Shown piece by piece: positions 17,737 to 26,686 of a stretch of 64,000 nt of DNA (its first letter is position 1; each line of letters opens with the position of its first letter). The DNA is from Fastidiosipila sanguinis (GTDB lineage: Bacteria; Bacillota; Clostridia; Saccharofermentanales; Fastidiosipilaceae). A program made the translations under genes and the position numbers. Where the stretch lies: contig NZ_CP027226.1 in assembly GCF_002998295.1 (NCBI RefSeq), positions 992,001-1,056,000 on the forward strand, written 5' to 3'. A model generated the notes under the pieces. The model was not told the DNA's origin. It searched no databases and worked only from the letters and a program-made list of their open reading frames with translations.

Positions 17737-19779
17737 ATGTCAAAAAATAATATTAATATTAATGATACTAACGATATAAATAAGACAGACACAAACGAAA
17801 ATACAAGTAGTCCAGTTAGGATGAATCAAAAGAATGAGAAATCTAAATTTATACCAAGGAAAATTGAAGATTACTCTGATAATGCAAATAATCCTGGAAA
17901 ATCTACTTTAAGTCTGAGCAGTAGAATCGCAGATTTAGAAAGACAAAAATCTATTAATGAAGAGCAGCTTGAATCTCATGATCCTGAAGTTCACTCTGCC
18001 GATTTGGTCTACTCCCCTCAATTACAATTAGCACCTCAAAGAAAGGGGTTCTATAGAGGTACTAAAATTCGTAAAGCTACTAAACTTGAAGAAAGTACTG
18101 AAAATTTAGGTCATGATACTTTGAAAATAATTCCACTCGGTGGTTTATGTGAAGTAGGTAAAAACACCAATGTTTTTGAGTTTGGAAACGACTTAATAAT
18201 TGGAGACTGTGGCCAAATGTTCCCTGGTGATGATGAACCTGGAATCGATACAATTATCGCTGATTTTAGCTATATAGAAAAGAATATTGATAAATTAAGA
18301 GCTATTTTCTTAACTCATGGTCACGAAGATCATATTGGCGGTATGCCCTATTTGCTTAAGAAAATCAACAAACATGTACCAATCTATGCTGGAAAAATTG
18401 CTATTGAGCTTCTTAAGAGCAAGTTTGAAGAACATGGACTCACAGATTATATTTCAGATTTAAATGTAGTTTTACCTAGAGAAAAACGCAGAGCTGGCTG
18501 TTTCGAAGTTGAATTCGTCACAGTTAACCACAGTATTGCAGATGCTTTTGCTTTAGCTATTAAATCTCCTATTGGTACTGTAATTTTATCTGGTGACTGG
18601 AAGGTCGACTTCACCCCTGTTACTGGAGATCCTATAGATCTAGCACGTTTTGCAGAATTAGGTGAAGAAGGTGTTCTCTGCTTCATCAGTGAAAGTACTA
18701 ATATTGAACGTGAAGGCTATACAGTTTCAGAAAAGACTGTTGGAGAAACCTTTGAGCATGAATTTTCTAAAGCTGAAGGTAGAATCTTCGTTGCTACTTT
18801 TGCTTCAAACACTTCTCGTGTACAACAAATTATTACAGCTGCCGAAAACAATGGTAGAAAAGTCGCACTAGTTGGTCGAAGTATGCTTAATGTATTTGAA
18901 GCCTCTAATAAACTAGGATATATCAAAATGAAGCATGATACTTTGATTGAACTTGATGAAGTTAATAACCTACCAGATGATGAAGTATGTGTTATTTCTA
19001 CAGGTAGTCAAGGTGAACCAATGAGTGCGTTGACTAGAATGGCTTATGCCGAGCATCGCTCTGTTGAAATTGTCGAGGGCGATACTGTTATCATCTCTGC
19101 TACTCCTATTCCAGGAAATGAGAAACCTATTTATCAAGTTATTAATGAGCTTTATAAGCGTGGTGCAAAAGTTGTATATAGCTCTATTTCTGAGGTTCAC
19201 GTTTCAGGTCATGCTAACCGTGAAGAGCACAAATTATTGCATACCTTAATTAAACCTAAATACTTCATCCCTGCTCACGGCGAATATCGCATGCTTTATA
19301 TGAATGCTAAATTAGCAGTTGAATTAGGCATGCCAGCTGATAATGTCTTCATTCTAAATAATGGTGATATCTTAGAAATTGATAAAAAAGCTGCCAGAAT
19401 TAGTGGTTATACATCTGCAGGCGCAGTTCTCATTGACGGGCAATCTGCTACAGTAAACGATAGTTTGGTTCTACGTCAAAGAAAAGATTTGAGTTCTGAT
19501 GGTATTCTCTCAGTTGCTTTAACATTAGATAAAGATCATAACTTAATCAACGGTCCTGAAGTTTTATCATATGGTGCCCTTCTCGAAAGTGATGAAGAAA
19601 ATGCTAATGCATTAATTTCAGATTTTGTTATTAAATACTTTAATAAGAACAAAGAGAATCAAAATCTAATAAATAATTTGCGTTCCAGACAATTCCGAAA
19701 TGAGTTGCTCAATTTCTTCTATAATCGCACTGGAAGAAAACCTGTAACTTTAGTTTCTGTTCTAGAATACGAAGAATAA
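17737..19779 (+). CDS. rnj: Ribonuclease J with N-terminal extension
   Basis: RNase J is a metallo-beta-lactamase/beta-CASP nuclease with endo- and 5'-exonuclease activity in mRNA decay and rRNA maturation. The core starts near residue 130 (IIPLGGLCEVGKN), and the zinc motif is LTHGHEDHIGG. The beta-CASP region includes the ISTGSQGEPMSALTRMA and HVSGHANREEHK segments, and a C-terminal domain completes it. The protein has about 680 residues against about 555 for B. subtilis RNase J1. The surplus is a polar, Asn/Asp-rich N-terminal segment. I favour the ATG at 17737, six bases after AAGG; the one at 17731 abuts the site. Whether this is J1 or J2 is not clear. Confidence 0.93.
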   Translation: MSKNNININDTNDINKTDTNENTSSPVRMNQKNEKSKFIPRKIEDYSDNANNPGKSTLSLSSRIADLERQKSINEEQLESHDPEVHSADLVYSPQLQLAPQRKGFYRGTKIRKATKLEESTENLGHDTLKIIPLGGLCEVGKNTNVFEFGNDLIIGDCGQMFPGDDEPGIDTIIADFSYIEKNIDKLRAIFLTHGHEDHIGGMPYLLKKINKHVPIYAGKIAIELLKSKFEEHGLTDYISDLNVVLPREKRRAGCFEVEFVTVNHSIADAFALAIKSPIGTVILSGDWKVDFTPVTGDPIDLARFAELGEEGVLCFISESTNIEREGYTVSEKTVGETFEHEFSKAEGRIFVATFASNTSRVQQIITAAENNGRKVALVGRSMLNVFEASNKLGYIKMKHDTLIELDEVNNLPDDEVCVISTGSQGEPMSALTRMAYAEHRSVEIVEGDTVIISATPIPGNEKPIYQVINELYKRGAKVVYSSISEVHVSGHANREEHKLLHTLIKPKYFIPAHGEYRMLYMNAKLAVELGMPADNVFILNNGDILEIDKKAARISGYTSAGAVLIDGQSATVNDSLVLRQRKDLSSDGILSVALTLDKDHNLINGPEVLSYGALLESDEENANALISDFVIKYFNKNKENQNLINNLRSRQFRNELLNFFYNRTGRKPVTLVSVLEYEE

Positions 19780-19804
19780 ATCCCAAAAATTAAAATTTAT
19801 AGTG

Positions 19805-19851
19805 TGACTGTTTATGCGTTTAACCAAAAACAAGCAATGCATAAGCAGTTA
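19805..19851 (+). terminator. Imperfect long stem-loop after rnj
   Basis: Two 16-base arms (19805-19820, 19836-19851) pair completely as RNA, with three G-U pairs and a 15-base loop. The downstream T-richness is modest, so it may be a terminator or a 3'-end processing structure. Confidence 0.55.
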
Positions 19852-19922
19852 CTTATCTTTATGTACAATTTCCACGAATGTTTTTGTATATTATGTACAA
19901 ACGATTACGATTAATTTGTAAA

Positions 19923-19976
19923 AAATAGCTATTTAAACAAAATTACTATAGCTATTTCTACTTTCTAATGTATAAT
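19923..19976 (+). promoter_or_regulatory. malE promoter -10 with paired palindromic operators
   Basis: TATAAT at 19971-19976 directly follows a TG. Two ATAGCTAT palindromes (19925-19932, extended to 12 bp, and 19948-19955) are 23 bp apart, about two helical turns, and overlap the expected -35 position. This suggests a repressor or activator site for the maltodextrin operon. Confidence 0.4.
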
Positions 19977-20085
19977 AATTACAATAATTCATTTAGTGAT
20001 ATTTTGCTTAAAAAATGCAGATTGAAGACCTTACTGCACTATTATTTTTTAGCAATTTATCAGGAGAACGGAGGAAAAAAGAAAA

Positions 20086-21363
20086 ATGAATAATCTAAAG
20101 AAAATTACTGCAAGCGCACTAGCTTTAGTTCTATCACTAGGACTTGTTGCATGTAATACTAAGCCTGGCACTAACGGTGGTAGCACAGACAAACCAGCAA
20201 CCTCTGAAGGAAAAACAGAAGGTACTGCAGGAAAGAAATTATTAGTTTGGGGTCCAGCAGAAGATCAAGCAGAAGCAAGTGGTAACTGGTTGAAGAAACA
20301 AGCAGAAGAATTCAACAAAGAAAAAGGTTACGATGTTAAATTTGAATTTGGTACAGTTGCAGAACCAGATGCAAAAACAGAAGTTCTAAAAGATGTTTCT
20401 GCAGCAGCTGACGTATACCTATTCGCAAACGACCAAACACGTGAATTAGTTGAAGGTCAAGCTTTAGCACGTTTAGGTGGTAACTTTGAAGAATACGTTA
20501 AAACAACTAATGGTGATAACTACGTAAGCTCAGTTACAGTTGATGACGCTGTTTACGCTTTCCCATTCACATCAAACACATGGTTCATGTACTACGATAA
20601 ATCAGTCTTCTCAGAAGAAGATGTTAAGAGCTTAGATACAATGCTAGAAAAAGGTAGAGTTGAATTCCCTCTACAAAACTCATGGTATATCCAAGCATTC
20701 TTCCTAGCTAATGGTGGAACAATGTTTGGTGATAGTACAGATAACGAAGCTGGTATCGACTTTGGTGGTGAAAAAGGTTATGAAGTAGCTCATTACCTAG
20801 TAGACTTAGTAGCAAACAAGAATTTCTTCGTTACTGACCAAAATGGTTTCGGTATTGGTGGTTTAGGTAAAGATATTGACGCCTTCTTCTCAGGTTCATG
20901 GGATGCAAATAACGTAAAAGAAAAACTTGGCGATAACATGGGTGCAGCTCAATTACCTACAGCTAAGATCAATGGACAAGATAAACAATTAATCTCATTT
21001 GCTGGTACAAAAGCAGTTGGTGTAAACCCTAACTCAAAAGACCAAGCTTTGGCGATGGAATTTGCACAATGGTTAGCTCGTCCAGAAGCACAAAAAGCTC
21101 ACTTCGAAGCTAGAAACGTTATTCCAGCTCACAAAGATTTGTTAGAAGATCCTACAATTCAAGCAAGTGAAGTTGCTGTAGCAGAGATGAATACAATGTT
21201 AAATACATCATTCTTACAACCATTCGTTGCAGGTATGAGTCAATGGTGGGATCCAGCAGCTAACTTTGGTACACAATTAGCTAGTGGCGAAATCAAACAC
21301 GATAACGTTGAAAAATATGTAGATGAATTTAACAAACAAATTAACTCATCTGTACTAGATTAA
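20086..21363 (+). CDS. malE: Maltodextrin ABC transporter substrate-binding lipoprotein
   Basis: This is the extracellular solute-binding lipoprotein of a carbohydrate ABC importer. A signal peptide ends in the lipobox LVAC (Cys about residue 23), followed by a Gly/Thr/Ser linker and a family 1 binding domain: LLVWGPAEDQAEA near the start, YAFPFTSNTWFMYYDKSVF in the middle and MSQWWDPAANFG near the end. The length is 425 residues. Malto-oligosaccharide specificity is inferred from the two downstream permeases, the amylase, and the two malQ genes elsewhere in the window. Codon use is adapted for high expression compared with its neighbours. Confidence 0.9.
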   Translation: MNNLKKITASALALVLSLGLVACNTKPGTNGGSTDKPATSEGKTEGTAGKKLLVWGPAEDQAEASGNWLKKQAEEFNKEKGYDVKFEFGTVAEPDAKTEVLKDVSAAADVYLFANDQTRELVEGQALARLGGNFEEYVKTTNGDNYVSSVTVDDAVYAFPFTSNTWFMYYDKSVFSEEDVKSLDTMLEKGRVEFPLQNSWYIQAFFLANGGTMFGDSTDNEAGIDFGGEKGYEVAHYLVDLVANKNFFVTDQNGFGIGGLGKDIDAFFSGSWDANNVKEKLGDNMGAAQLPTAKINGQDKQLISFAGTKAVGVNPNSKDQALAMEFAQWLARPEAQKAHFEARNVIPAHKDLLEDPTIQASEVAVAEMNTMLNTSFLQPFVAGMSQWWDPAANFGTQLASGEIKHDNVEKYVDEFNKQINSSVLD

Positions 21364-21403
21364 TTTTAGAATATAGAATTAAGTTAATAAGCTAAGGTCT
21401 AGC

Positions 21404-21433
21404 AGATGCCTGCTTATTGCAGGCATCTTTTTT
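21404..21433 (+). terminator. Intrinsic terminator between malE and malF
   Basis: A perfect 10-bp GC-rich stem (AGATGCCTGC and its complement) with a 5-base loop runs straight into a T6 tract. Inside the operon it should act as a partial terminator, giving more binding protein than permease. Confidence 0.88.
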
Positions 21434-21471
21434 ATAAATCTTTGCAATCTCTATAGTTAGGAGGCATATAG

Positions 21472-22890
21472 ATGCGCAGAACATTATCTCACGAACAGAA
21501 GCGTGAAAAAGAAGACATTGCTCGTGCCTATAGGTTAAATAATCAAACTGAAAATGTACCTTGGACAGTTAGAAATGCTCTTCTCAAAGGTAACTGGGCT
21601 AGCAAAATCTCATTTTTAATTATGGGATTTGGTAATTTAATTTATGGCCAAGTTATAAAAGGCTTCTTATGGTTGCTAACACAAGCTCTATATATTTATT
21701 TTATGATCACAAGTGGTCTCGAAAATTTATCATTATTCGGATCCTTGGGATGGTTAGAGCAACAAGAAGTTTGGAATCCAGAAAAAGCAATATACGAATA
21801 TCAGGCAGGTCATAACTCTGTTCTTATTTTGTTATGGGGTGTTATTACAATTTGTATAACTGTAGCCTTTATTTTTATTTGGAGATCATCAGTACGTAGT
21901 TCTTACAAAGCTGAATTTATAAAAAATGAAGGTTTCGAGCCTGCATCATTTTCTTCAGATGTAAAATCCTTATTCAATCATAGAATTCAAGGTTTACTAT
22001 TATCATTACCAGTTCTAGGAACTCTCACCTTCTCAGTCTTGCCACTAATCTTTATGATTTCAATGGCTTTTACTAGTTATAGTAGAGAAACTAATAGTTT
22101 AGTCTTATTTGACTGGACAGGTTTTGATAACTTCTCTAGAGTTTTACAGCTTAATAACGCTATAGGAAAAACTTTCTGGCCTGTAGTTGGCTGGACTATT
22201 ATTTGGGCAGTCTTTGCTACTGCATTAAACTTTATCTTTGGTCTCTTGCTAGCAATGATGATTAATAGAAAGCGTACAAGACTTAAGAGTGTGTGGCGAG
22301 TAAGCTTCGCTGCTACTATTGCAGTTCCACAATTTGTTTCATTACTAGTAATCAGACAAATGCTTGCAGCTAATGGTCCTATTAACCTCTTCTTAATCGC
22401 TCAAAATGTTATTAAGGATCCTATCCCATTCTGGACAGACCCTACACTTGCTAAAATAATGGTTATCGTTATCAACCTCTGGGTTGGTATTCCATACACA
22501 ATTCTACAAGTTACAGGTATTCTTCAAAACTTCCCAGAAGAATTTAGAGAGGCAGCTAGAATTGATGGTGCTAGTGAAGCTCAAACATTCAGACACATCA
22601 CTCTTCCATATATCTTACAAATAATGGGACCTTTCTTGATCACACAATTTACAGGAAACGTAAATAACTTTAACGTTATCTACTTATTAACAGGTGGTGG
22701 TCCAGCAAGATTTGGTTCAACAGCAGGATATACAGACCTACTAGTAACATGGTTATACAAACTAACTGTTGATAATCAATTCTATAACATCGGATCAGTT
22801 ATCGGTATTTTCACATTTATCGTACTATCCGTAGTTGCTTTGACCTTATACCGCTTCACCTCTGCAAGCAAGCGTGAAGGAGGTAAATAA
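21472..22890 (+). CDS. malF: Maltodextrin ABC transporter permease MalF
   Basis: One of two membrane subunits of the importer. After a polar N-terminus and two early hydrophobic segments, the binding-protein-dependent transport domain covers the C-terminal half. It contains the EAA loop EEFREAARIDGASEAQTFRHITLP, which contacts the ATPase. About eight membrane segments are visible in 472 residues. An AGGAGG site precedes the ATG, and malG follows after 2 bp. No ATPase gene (malK/msmX) lies in the window, so the ATPase is encoded elsewhere and may be shared. Confidence 0.92.
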   Translation: MRRTLSHEQKREKEDIARAYRLNNQTENVPWTVRNALLKGNWASKISFLIMGFGNLIYGQVIKGFLWLLTQALYIYFMITSGLENLSLFGSLGWLEQQEVWNPEKAIYEYQAGHNSVLILLWGVITICITVAFIFIWRSSVRSSYKAEFIKNEGFEPASFSSDVKSLFNHRIQGLLLSLPVLGTLTFSVLPLIFMISMAFTSYSRETNSLVLFDWTGFDNFSRVLQLNNAIGKTFWPVVGWTIIWAVFATALNFIFGLLLAMMINRKRTRLKSVWRVSFAATIAVPQFVSLLVIRQMLAANGPINLFLIAQNVIKDPIPFWTDPTLAKIMVIVINLWVGIPYTILQVTGILQNFPEEFREAARIDGASEAQTFRHITLPYILQIMGPFLITQFTGNVNNFNVIYLLTGGGPARFGSTAGYTDLLVTWLYKLTVDNQFYNIGSVIGIFTFIVLSVVALTLYRFTSASKREGGK

Positions 22891-22892
22891 TT

Positions 22893-23813
22893 ATGAAAAA
22901 GACGAATATTGAAACATTTGAATATAAGAAGAACAAAGCTCCAGGAAAACAAATTGCAATTGATACTCTAGTTCATGTAATTTTGGCAATTCTAGCTATA
23001 ATTTGGCTCTTCCCTTTAGTGTGGTTATTCCTAAACTCATTTAGAGGTAATCCTGGTGGCAGTGGACATTTTATAGGTAACTATATGCCTACTCTATTCC
23101 CGGAAGAATGGACATTTGCCAACTACAAATCTCTATTTACCCCTGATAGAACAGCTGTAATCAATTTCCCAAGATTGTTCTTTAACACATTATTGATTTC
23201 TGTTTTTTCATGTATTATAAGCACTACCTTTGTAGTTGCTGTTTCCTACGTAATGAGCAGACGCAGATTCAAAGCACGTCAAGGTATAATTCGCTTCTCA
23301 ATGATCTTAGGACTTTTCCCAGGATTTATGGCAATTGTTGCTATTTATCAAATCCTTAAAGCTTCTGGTCTATTAGAAGGCAACTTTATCTATTTAGCAT
23401 TAATACTCATGTATTCTGCTGGTTCAGGAACAGGCTTCCTGTTATTAAAAGGTTATATGGATTCCATACCTTACGACCTCGATGAAGCTGCAACTATAGA
23501 TGGTGCTACTCAATGGCAAATATTTACACGCATTATAATTCCGGTTGCTAAACCAATGATTGTTTATCAAGTATTGACATCATTCTTAGGTCCTTGGTTA
23601 GACTTCATCGGTGCAAGAGTTATAGCCGGTGCAAATGCAAATTATTGGACTGTCTCAGTTGGATTATTCAACATGTTGCAAAAAGAAAATATTAATAGCT
23701 GGTACGGCTCATTCTTGGCTGGTGCAGTACTAGTTACAATTCCAATTGGTGGATTAACAATCTATATGCAAAGATTCTATAACCAGAGTCTTGCCGGTGC
23801 AGTCAAAGGTTAA
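22893..23813 (+). CDS. malG: Maltodextrin ABC transporter permease MalG
   Basis: This is the second membrane subunit, 306 residues, with six membrane segments. The EAA loop reads YDLDEAATIDGATQWQIFTRIIIP. The C-terminal LTIYMQRFYNQSLAGAVKG matches the MalG end that reaches the ATPase and substrate path. It starts 2 bp after malF, with GAAGGAGG inside the malF end. Confidence 0.93.
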   Translation: MKKTNIETFEYKKNKAPGKQIAIDTLVHVILAILAIIWLFPLVWLFLNSFRGNPGGSGHFIGNYMPTLFPEEWTFANYKSLFTPDRTAVINFPRLFFNTLLISVFSCIISTTFVVAVSYVMSRRRFKARQGIIRFSMILGLFPGFMAIVAIYQILKASGLLEGNFIYLALILMYSAGSGTGFLLLKGYMDSIPYDLDEAATIDGATQWQIFTRIIIPVAKPMIVYQVLTSFLGPWLDFIGARVIAGANANYWTVSVGLFNMLQKENINSWYGSFLAGAVLVTIPIGGLTIYMQRFYNQSLAGAVKG

Positions 23814-23830
23814 AAGATTAATACTTTTAC

Positions 23831-23865
23831 AACGGGGGCTCATAAAAAGGGTCCCCGTTATTTTT
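23831..23865 (+). terminator. Intrinsic terminator between malG and the amylase gene
   Basis: A 7-8 bp stem (AACGGGG with CCCCGTT, plus one G-U pair) is followed by A-TTTTT. It lies 20 bp upstream of the amylase gene and probably attenuates rather than abolishes read-through. Confidence 0.75.
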
Positions 23866-23884
23866 ATAAGAAAGGTAAACATAA

Positions 23885-25546
23885 ATGCAAAAAACAAAAT
23901 TTAATTTTCGTAAAACTTTAAGTTTATTACTTGGCTTAACCCTATTATTTTCTAGTACAGCATGTAACAGTAATAATGACTTAAATAAAGAAGTCAAAGC
24001 AGATTTCAAAGAATACTTAGAAATGAAGCCTGTTAGTATTGATGATAAATATGATACTTATTATGAAGTTTTCGTATATTCATTTGCTGATAGTAATGGT
24101 GATGGGATTGGAGATTTCAAAGGTTTAACAGATAAACTAGACTATATAAATGATGGCAAAGATGAAACTATGACAGATTTAGGTGCTAATGCTATCTGGT
24201 TAATGCCTATCAACCCTTCACCTACCTATCACAAGTATGACGTAAAGGATTATAAAGCAATCGATCCTCAGTATGGTAGCATGGAAGATTTTGACGAATT
24301 CATGAAAGCTGCTAAATCACGTGGCATCAAGGTCATTTTAGATTTGGTCATGAATCACTCATCCAGTGAACATCCTTGGTTCCAAGAGGCTGTATCAGCT
24401 TTAGAAAAAGGTGATCTTGATAACAAGTACATAGACTATTACTTCTTCAGCAAAGAAAAGAGAGCTGACTATTGGTATCCTGTCGGAGATACCGGCTATT
24501 ATTACGAGGGTAAATTCTGGTCAGAAATGCCTGACCTAAATCTTGATAATGAAGATCTAAGGGCAGAATTTAAGGATATAATGGAGTTCTGGCTCAAAGA
24601 AAAAGGTGTTGATGGTTTCAGATTAGATGCTGTTAAAGAATTTGATTCTGGCAATAACCCACATAACATTGAAATATTGAGCTGGATAAACTCTACAGCT
24701 AGATCTATAAAGGATGACGTATATATAGTAGGTGAAGCTTGGAGTAATTTCTCTATGTATAAACAGTATTACGAGAGTGGAATTGATTCATTCTTTGACT
24801 TCGCTTTCGGTGACCAAGGTGGAATTACAGTCAGTTCAATTAATAAATCTGATGGTCAAAGTTACGCTGCTAATTTAGAAACAGTTAACCAAAAGATTCT
24901 TGAAGTTAATCCTAAAGCCATTAATGCTCCATTTATGAGTAATCACGATACAGGTAGATTAAGTGGTTTCTTATCTGGAGATCCAAACAAACTAAGAATT
25001 GCAGCTGCTGCAAACATTTTTACTACTGGTAATAGTTTCGTTTATTACGGTGAAGAAATTGGTATGCGTGGTTCTGGTCGCGACGAAAACAAAAGAGCAT
25101 ACTTCTATTGGGGAGATAATGATAAATATCAAACCAAGGGGGCTCAATTAGATGAAAACGCTTACGGCTATCCTTTCTCATCAGTAAAAGAGCAAGAGGC
25201 TGATCCTAATTCACTATTAAATTATTACAAGAAAGCTATCCGAATTAATAGTGCCTTCCCTGAAATTAGTCGTGGTATTACTACTAAAGCTGAAGGTATA
25301 AATAATAAAGAAATTTGCGCAATTCAAAAAACTTGGACAGATACTGATGGTAAAGAACATACTGCATTAGTTATGATGAACTTCTCCAGTTCCGATACAA
25401 TTGAACTTGACCTAGCATCAACAAGCTTCGCTGATTATAAGCTTGTAGCACGCCTTGGAGATGCAGAAGGTAATCTACCTACTCAAGATGCTAGCAAGCT
25501 CACTATACCTAAAGCAGGAGCCTTAGTACTTAAACCAGCTAGCTAA
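23885..25546 (+). CDS. Lipoprotein alpha-amylase, GH13 family
   Basis: This surface-anchored glycoside hydrolase cuts alpha-1,4-glucans into maltodextrins for the MalEFG importer. A signal peptide ends at STAC, a permissive lipobox (Cys about 27). The GH13 barrel has DSNGDGIGDFKGLTDKLDY, the DLVMNHSSSEHPWF region, the nucleophile Asp248 (GFRLDAV), the acid/base Glu284 (VGEAW) and Asp355 (SNHD). A C-terminal beta domain ends the 553 residues. Alpha-amylase or neopullulanase-like specificity cannot be separated by eye. It is the last gene of the operon and is followed by a strong terminator. Confidence 0.9.
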   Translation: MQKTKFNFRKTLSLLLGLTLLFSSTACNSNNDLNKEVKADFKEYLEMKPVSIDDKYDTYYEVFVYSFADSNGDGIGDFKGLTDKLDYINDGKDETMTDLGANAIWLMPINPSPTYHKYDVKDYKAIDPQYGSMEDFDEFMKAAKSRGIKVILDLVMNHSSSEHPWFQEAVSALEKGDLDNKYIDYYFFSKEKRADYWYPVGDTGYYYEGKFWSEMPDLNLDNEDLRAEFKDIMEFWLKEKGVDGFRLDAVKEFDSGNNPHNIEILSWINSTARSIKDDVYIVGEAWSNFSMYKQYYESGIDSFFDFAFGDQGGITVSSINKSDGQSYAANLETVNQKILEVNPKAINAPFMSNHDTGRLSGFLSGDPNKLRIAAAANIFTTGNSFVYYGEEIGMRGSGRDENKRAYFYWGDNDKYQTKGAQLDENAYGYPFSSVKEQEADPNSLLNYYKKAIRINSAFPEISRGITTKAEGINNKEICAIQKTWTDTDGKEHTALVMMNFSSSDTIELDLASTSFADYKLVARLGDAEGNLPTQDASKLTIPKAGALVLKPAS

Positions 25547-25597
25547 GCACTATATCTAAATAATTTATTAGAAATGAATTTCTAAAATAAAAATAAT

Positions 25598-25641
25598 AGT
25601 CTGAGTTGATAAAAATAATATCAACTCAGACTGTTTTCTTT
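25598..25641 (+). terminator. Intrinsic terminator of the mal operon
   Basis: A perfect 14-bp stem (25598-25611 with 25619-25632) and 7-base loop are followed by GTTTTCTTTTT. Confidence 0.88.
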
Positions 25642-25663
25642 TTATGCTAAGTATTTTTTGATA

Positions 25664-25669
25664 TATAAT
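25664..25669 (+). promoter_or_regulatory. Candidate -10 element for the yitT-family gene
   Basis: TATAAT lies 32 bp before the start codon, just downstream of the mal operon terminator. The -35 (TTTATG at 17 bp) is poor. Confidence 0.4.
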
Positions 25670-25701
25670 GATATTTATTGAATGCTTTTTGGAGGAAATA
25701 A

Positions 25702-26568
25702 ATGTCAAGTACAAGTTCTTTGAAAAAATCTACAACTAGGATTTTTTCTGTTTTATTGGGTAGTATAATTCATGCGATAACTATTAATGTGTTCATGAAT
25801 GCTGCAGGAATTATTCCTGGTGGCTTTGTTGGTACAAGTTTATTAGTACAAAAGATTTTTCTTAAATATTTTGGAATTAATATCTCTTATGCCGCACTTA
25901 ATATTACTCTTAACTCATTGCCCGCTATTTTTGCGTTCTTCTACTTAGGAAAAAGGTTTGTACTTTACTCAATAATGTTTATTGTTTCCTCAAGTTTATT
26001 GGTTGACCTTATACCTATGTACCATCTAACTGATGACATTTTCCTAAATGTTACGTTTGGGGGTATTATCTATGGATTCGGGGCGAGCCTAGTCCTAAAT
26101 TCAAATGCATGTACAGGTGGTACAGATTTCTTAGCTATGATAATTTCGCATAAGACCAATAAATCAATTTGGAATTATGTGCTTGTCTACAACATCTTAA
26201 TATATGTTGTTTATGGAAGCTTATTTGAATTCAAAATGGCTCTTTACTCAATAGTCTTCCAAGTTATTTATACCGCTATGATAAATCTCGGTCAAACTCG
26301 TTATCAGAGAAGAACGGCCTTCATAGTAACCCAGAACCCTGAGCCTTTGGCAGATGAGCTAATGGAAATTACTGGTCATGGAGTTACTGTCATAGAAGCT
26401 AAAGGTCAATATACAGGCGAAAAAAGATACCTTCTCTACATGGTTATTTCAAAGAAAGATGTTAGATTGATTAGAGAACATATTGCTCATAATCATCCTG
26501 GAGCCTTCTTGAATATTACAGATTCAGAACAGCTTATTGGTAAATTTGTTCTAGAACCTATTGATTAG
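25702..26568 (+). CDS. YitT-family membrane protein (DUF161/DUF2179)
   Basis: A 288-residue protein with five to six hydrophobic segments (residues 15 to about 185). The family signature AAGIIPGGFVGTSLLVQK and GFGASLVLNSNACTGGTDFLAMII are clear. A soluble C-terminal DUF2179 domain follows (FIVTQNPEPLADELMEITGHGVTVIEAKGQYTG). The molecular function of the family is not established; transport or signalling has been proposed. A GGAGG site precedes the ATG. Its downstream terminator has been split by the IS3-type element. Confidence 0.88.
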   Translation: MSSTSSLKKSTTRIFSVLLGSIIHAITINVFMNAAGIIPGGFVGTSLLVQKIFLKYFGINISYAALNITLNSLPAIFAFFYLGKRFVLYSIMFIVSSSLLVDLIPMYHLTDDIFLNVTFGGIIYGFGASLVLNSNACTGGTDFLAMIISHKTNKSIWNYVLVYNILIYVVYGSLFEFKMALYSIVFQVIYTAMINLGQTRYQRRTAFIVTQNPEPLADELMEITGHGVTVIEAKGQYTGEKRYLLYMVISKKDVRLIREHIAHNHPGAFLNITDSEQLIGKFVLEPID

Positions 26569-26617
26569 AATAAATAGAATAAATTTTACTCAGTTTAATT
26601 AAAGCAATAAGCAATTA

Positions 26618-26631
26618 AAAACCTCGCCACT
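26618..26631. repeat. Left arm of a split bidirectional terminator
   Basis: AAAACCTCGCCACT pairs with the arm at 28336-28349 (13 of 14 bases). Removing the IS3-type element and one ATT joins the arms across a 9-base loop with T-rich tails on both sides, between yitT and the convergent nrdJ. Confidence 0.75.
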
Positions 26632-26686
26632 CAAATTTGAACTGACCCTTGTCAAGTAGACAACCAATTTAATTAAAAGTTTTGCA

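Larger units (their letters stand above)
19780..20085 (+). promoter_or_regulatory. rnj-malE intergenic region: stem-loop, operators, promoter
   Basis: This 306-bp non-coding stretch holds the rnj stem-loop (19805-19851), a loosely cre-like sequence TACAAACGATTACG (19896-19909, three mismatches to the CcpA consensus), two ATAGCTAT palindromes and a TATAAT at 19971-19976. A GGAGG about 11 bases before the malE ATG completes it. The cre-like call is weak. Confidence 0.45.
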
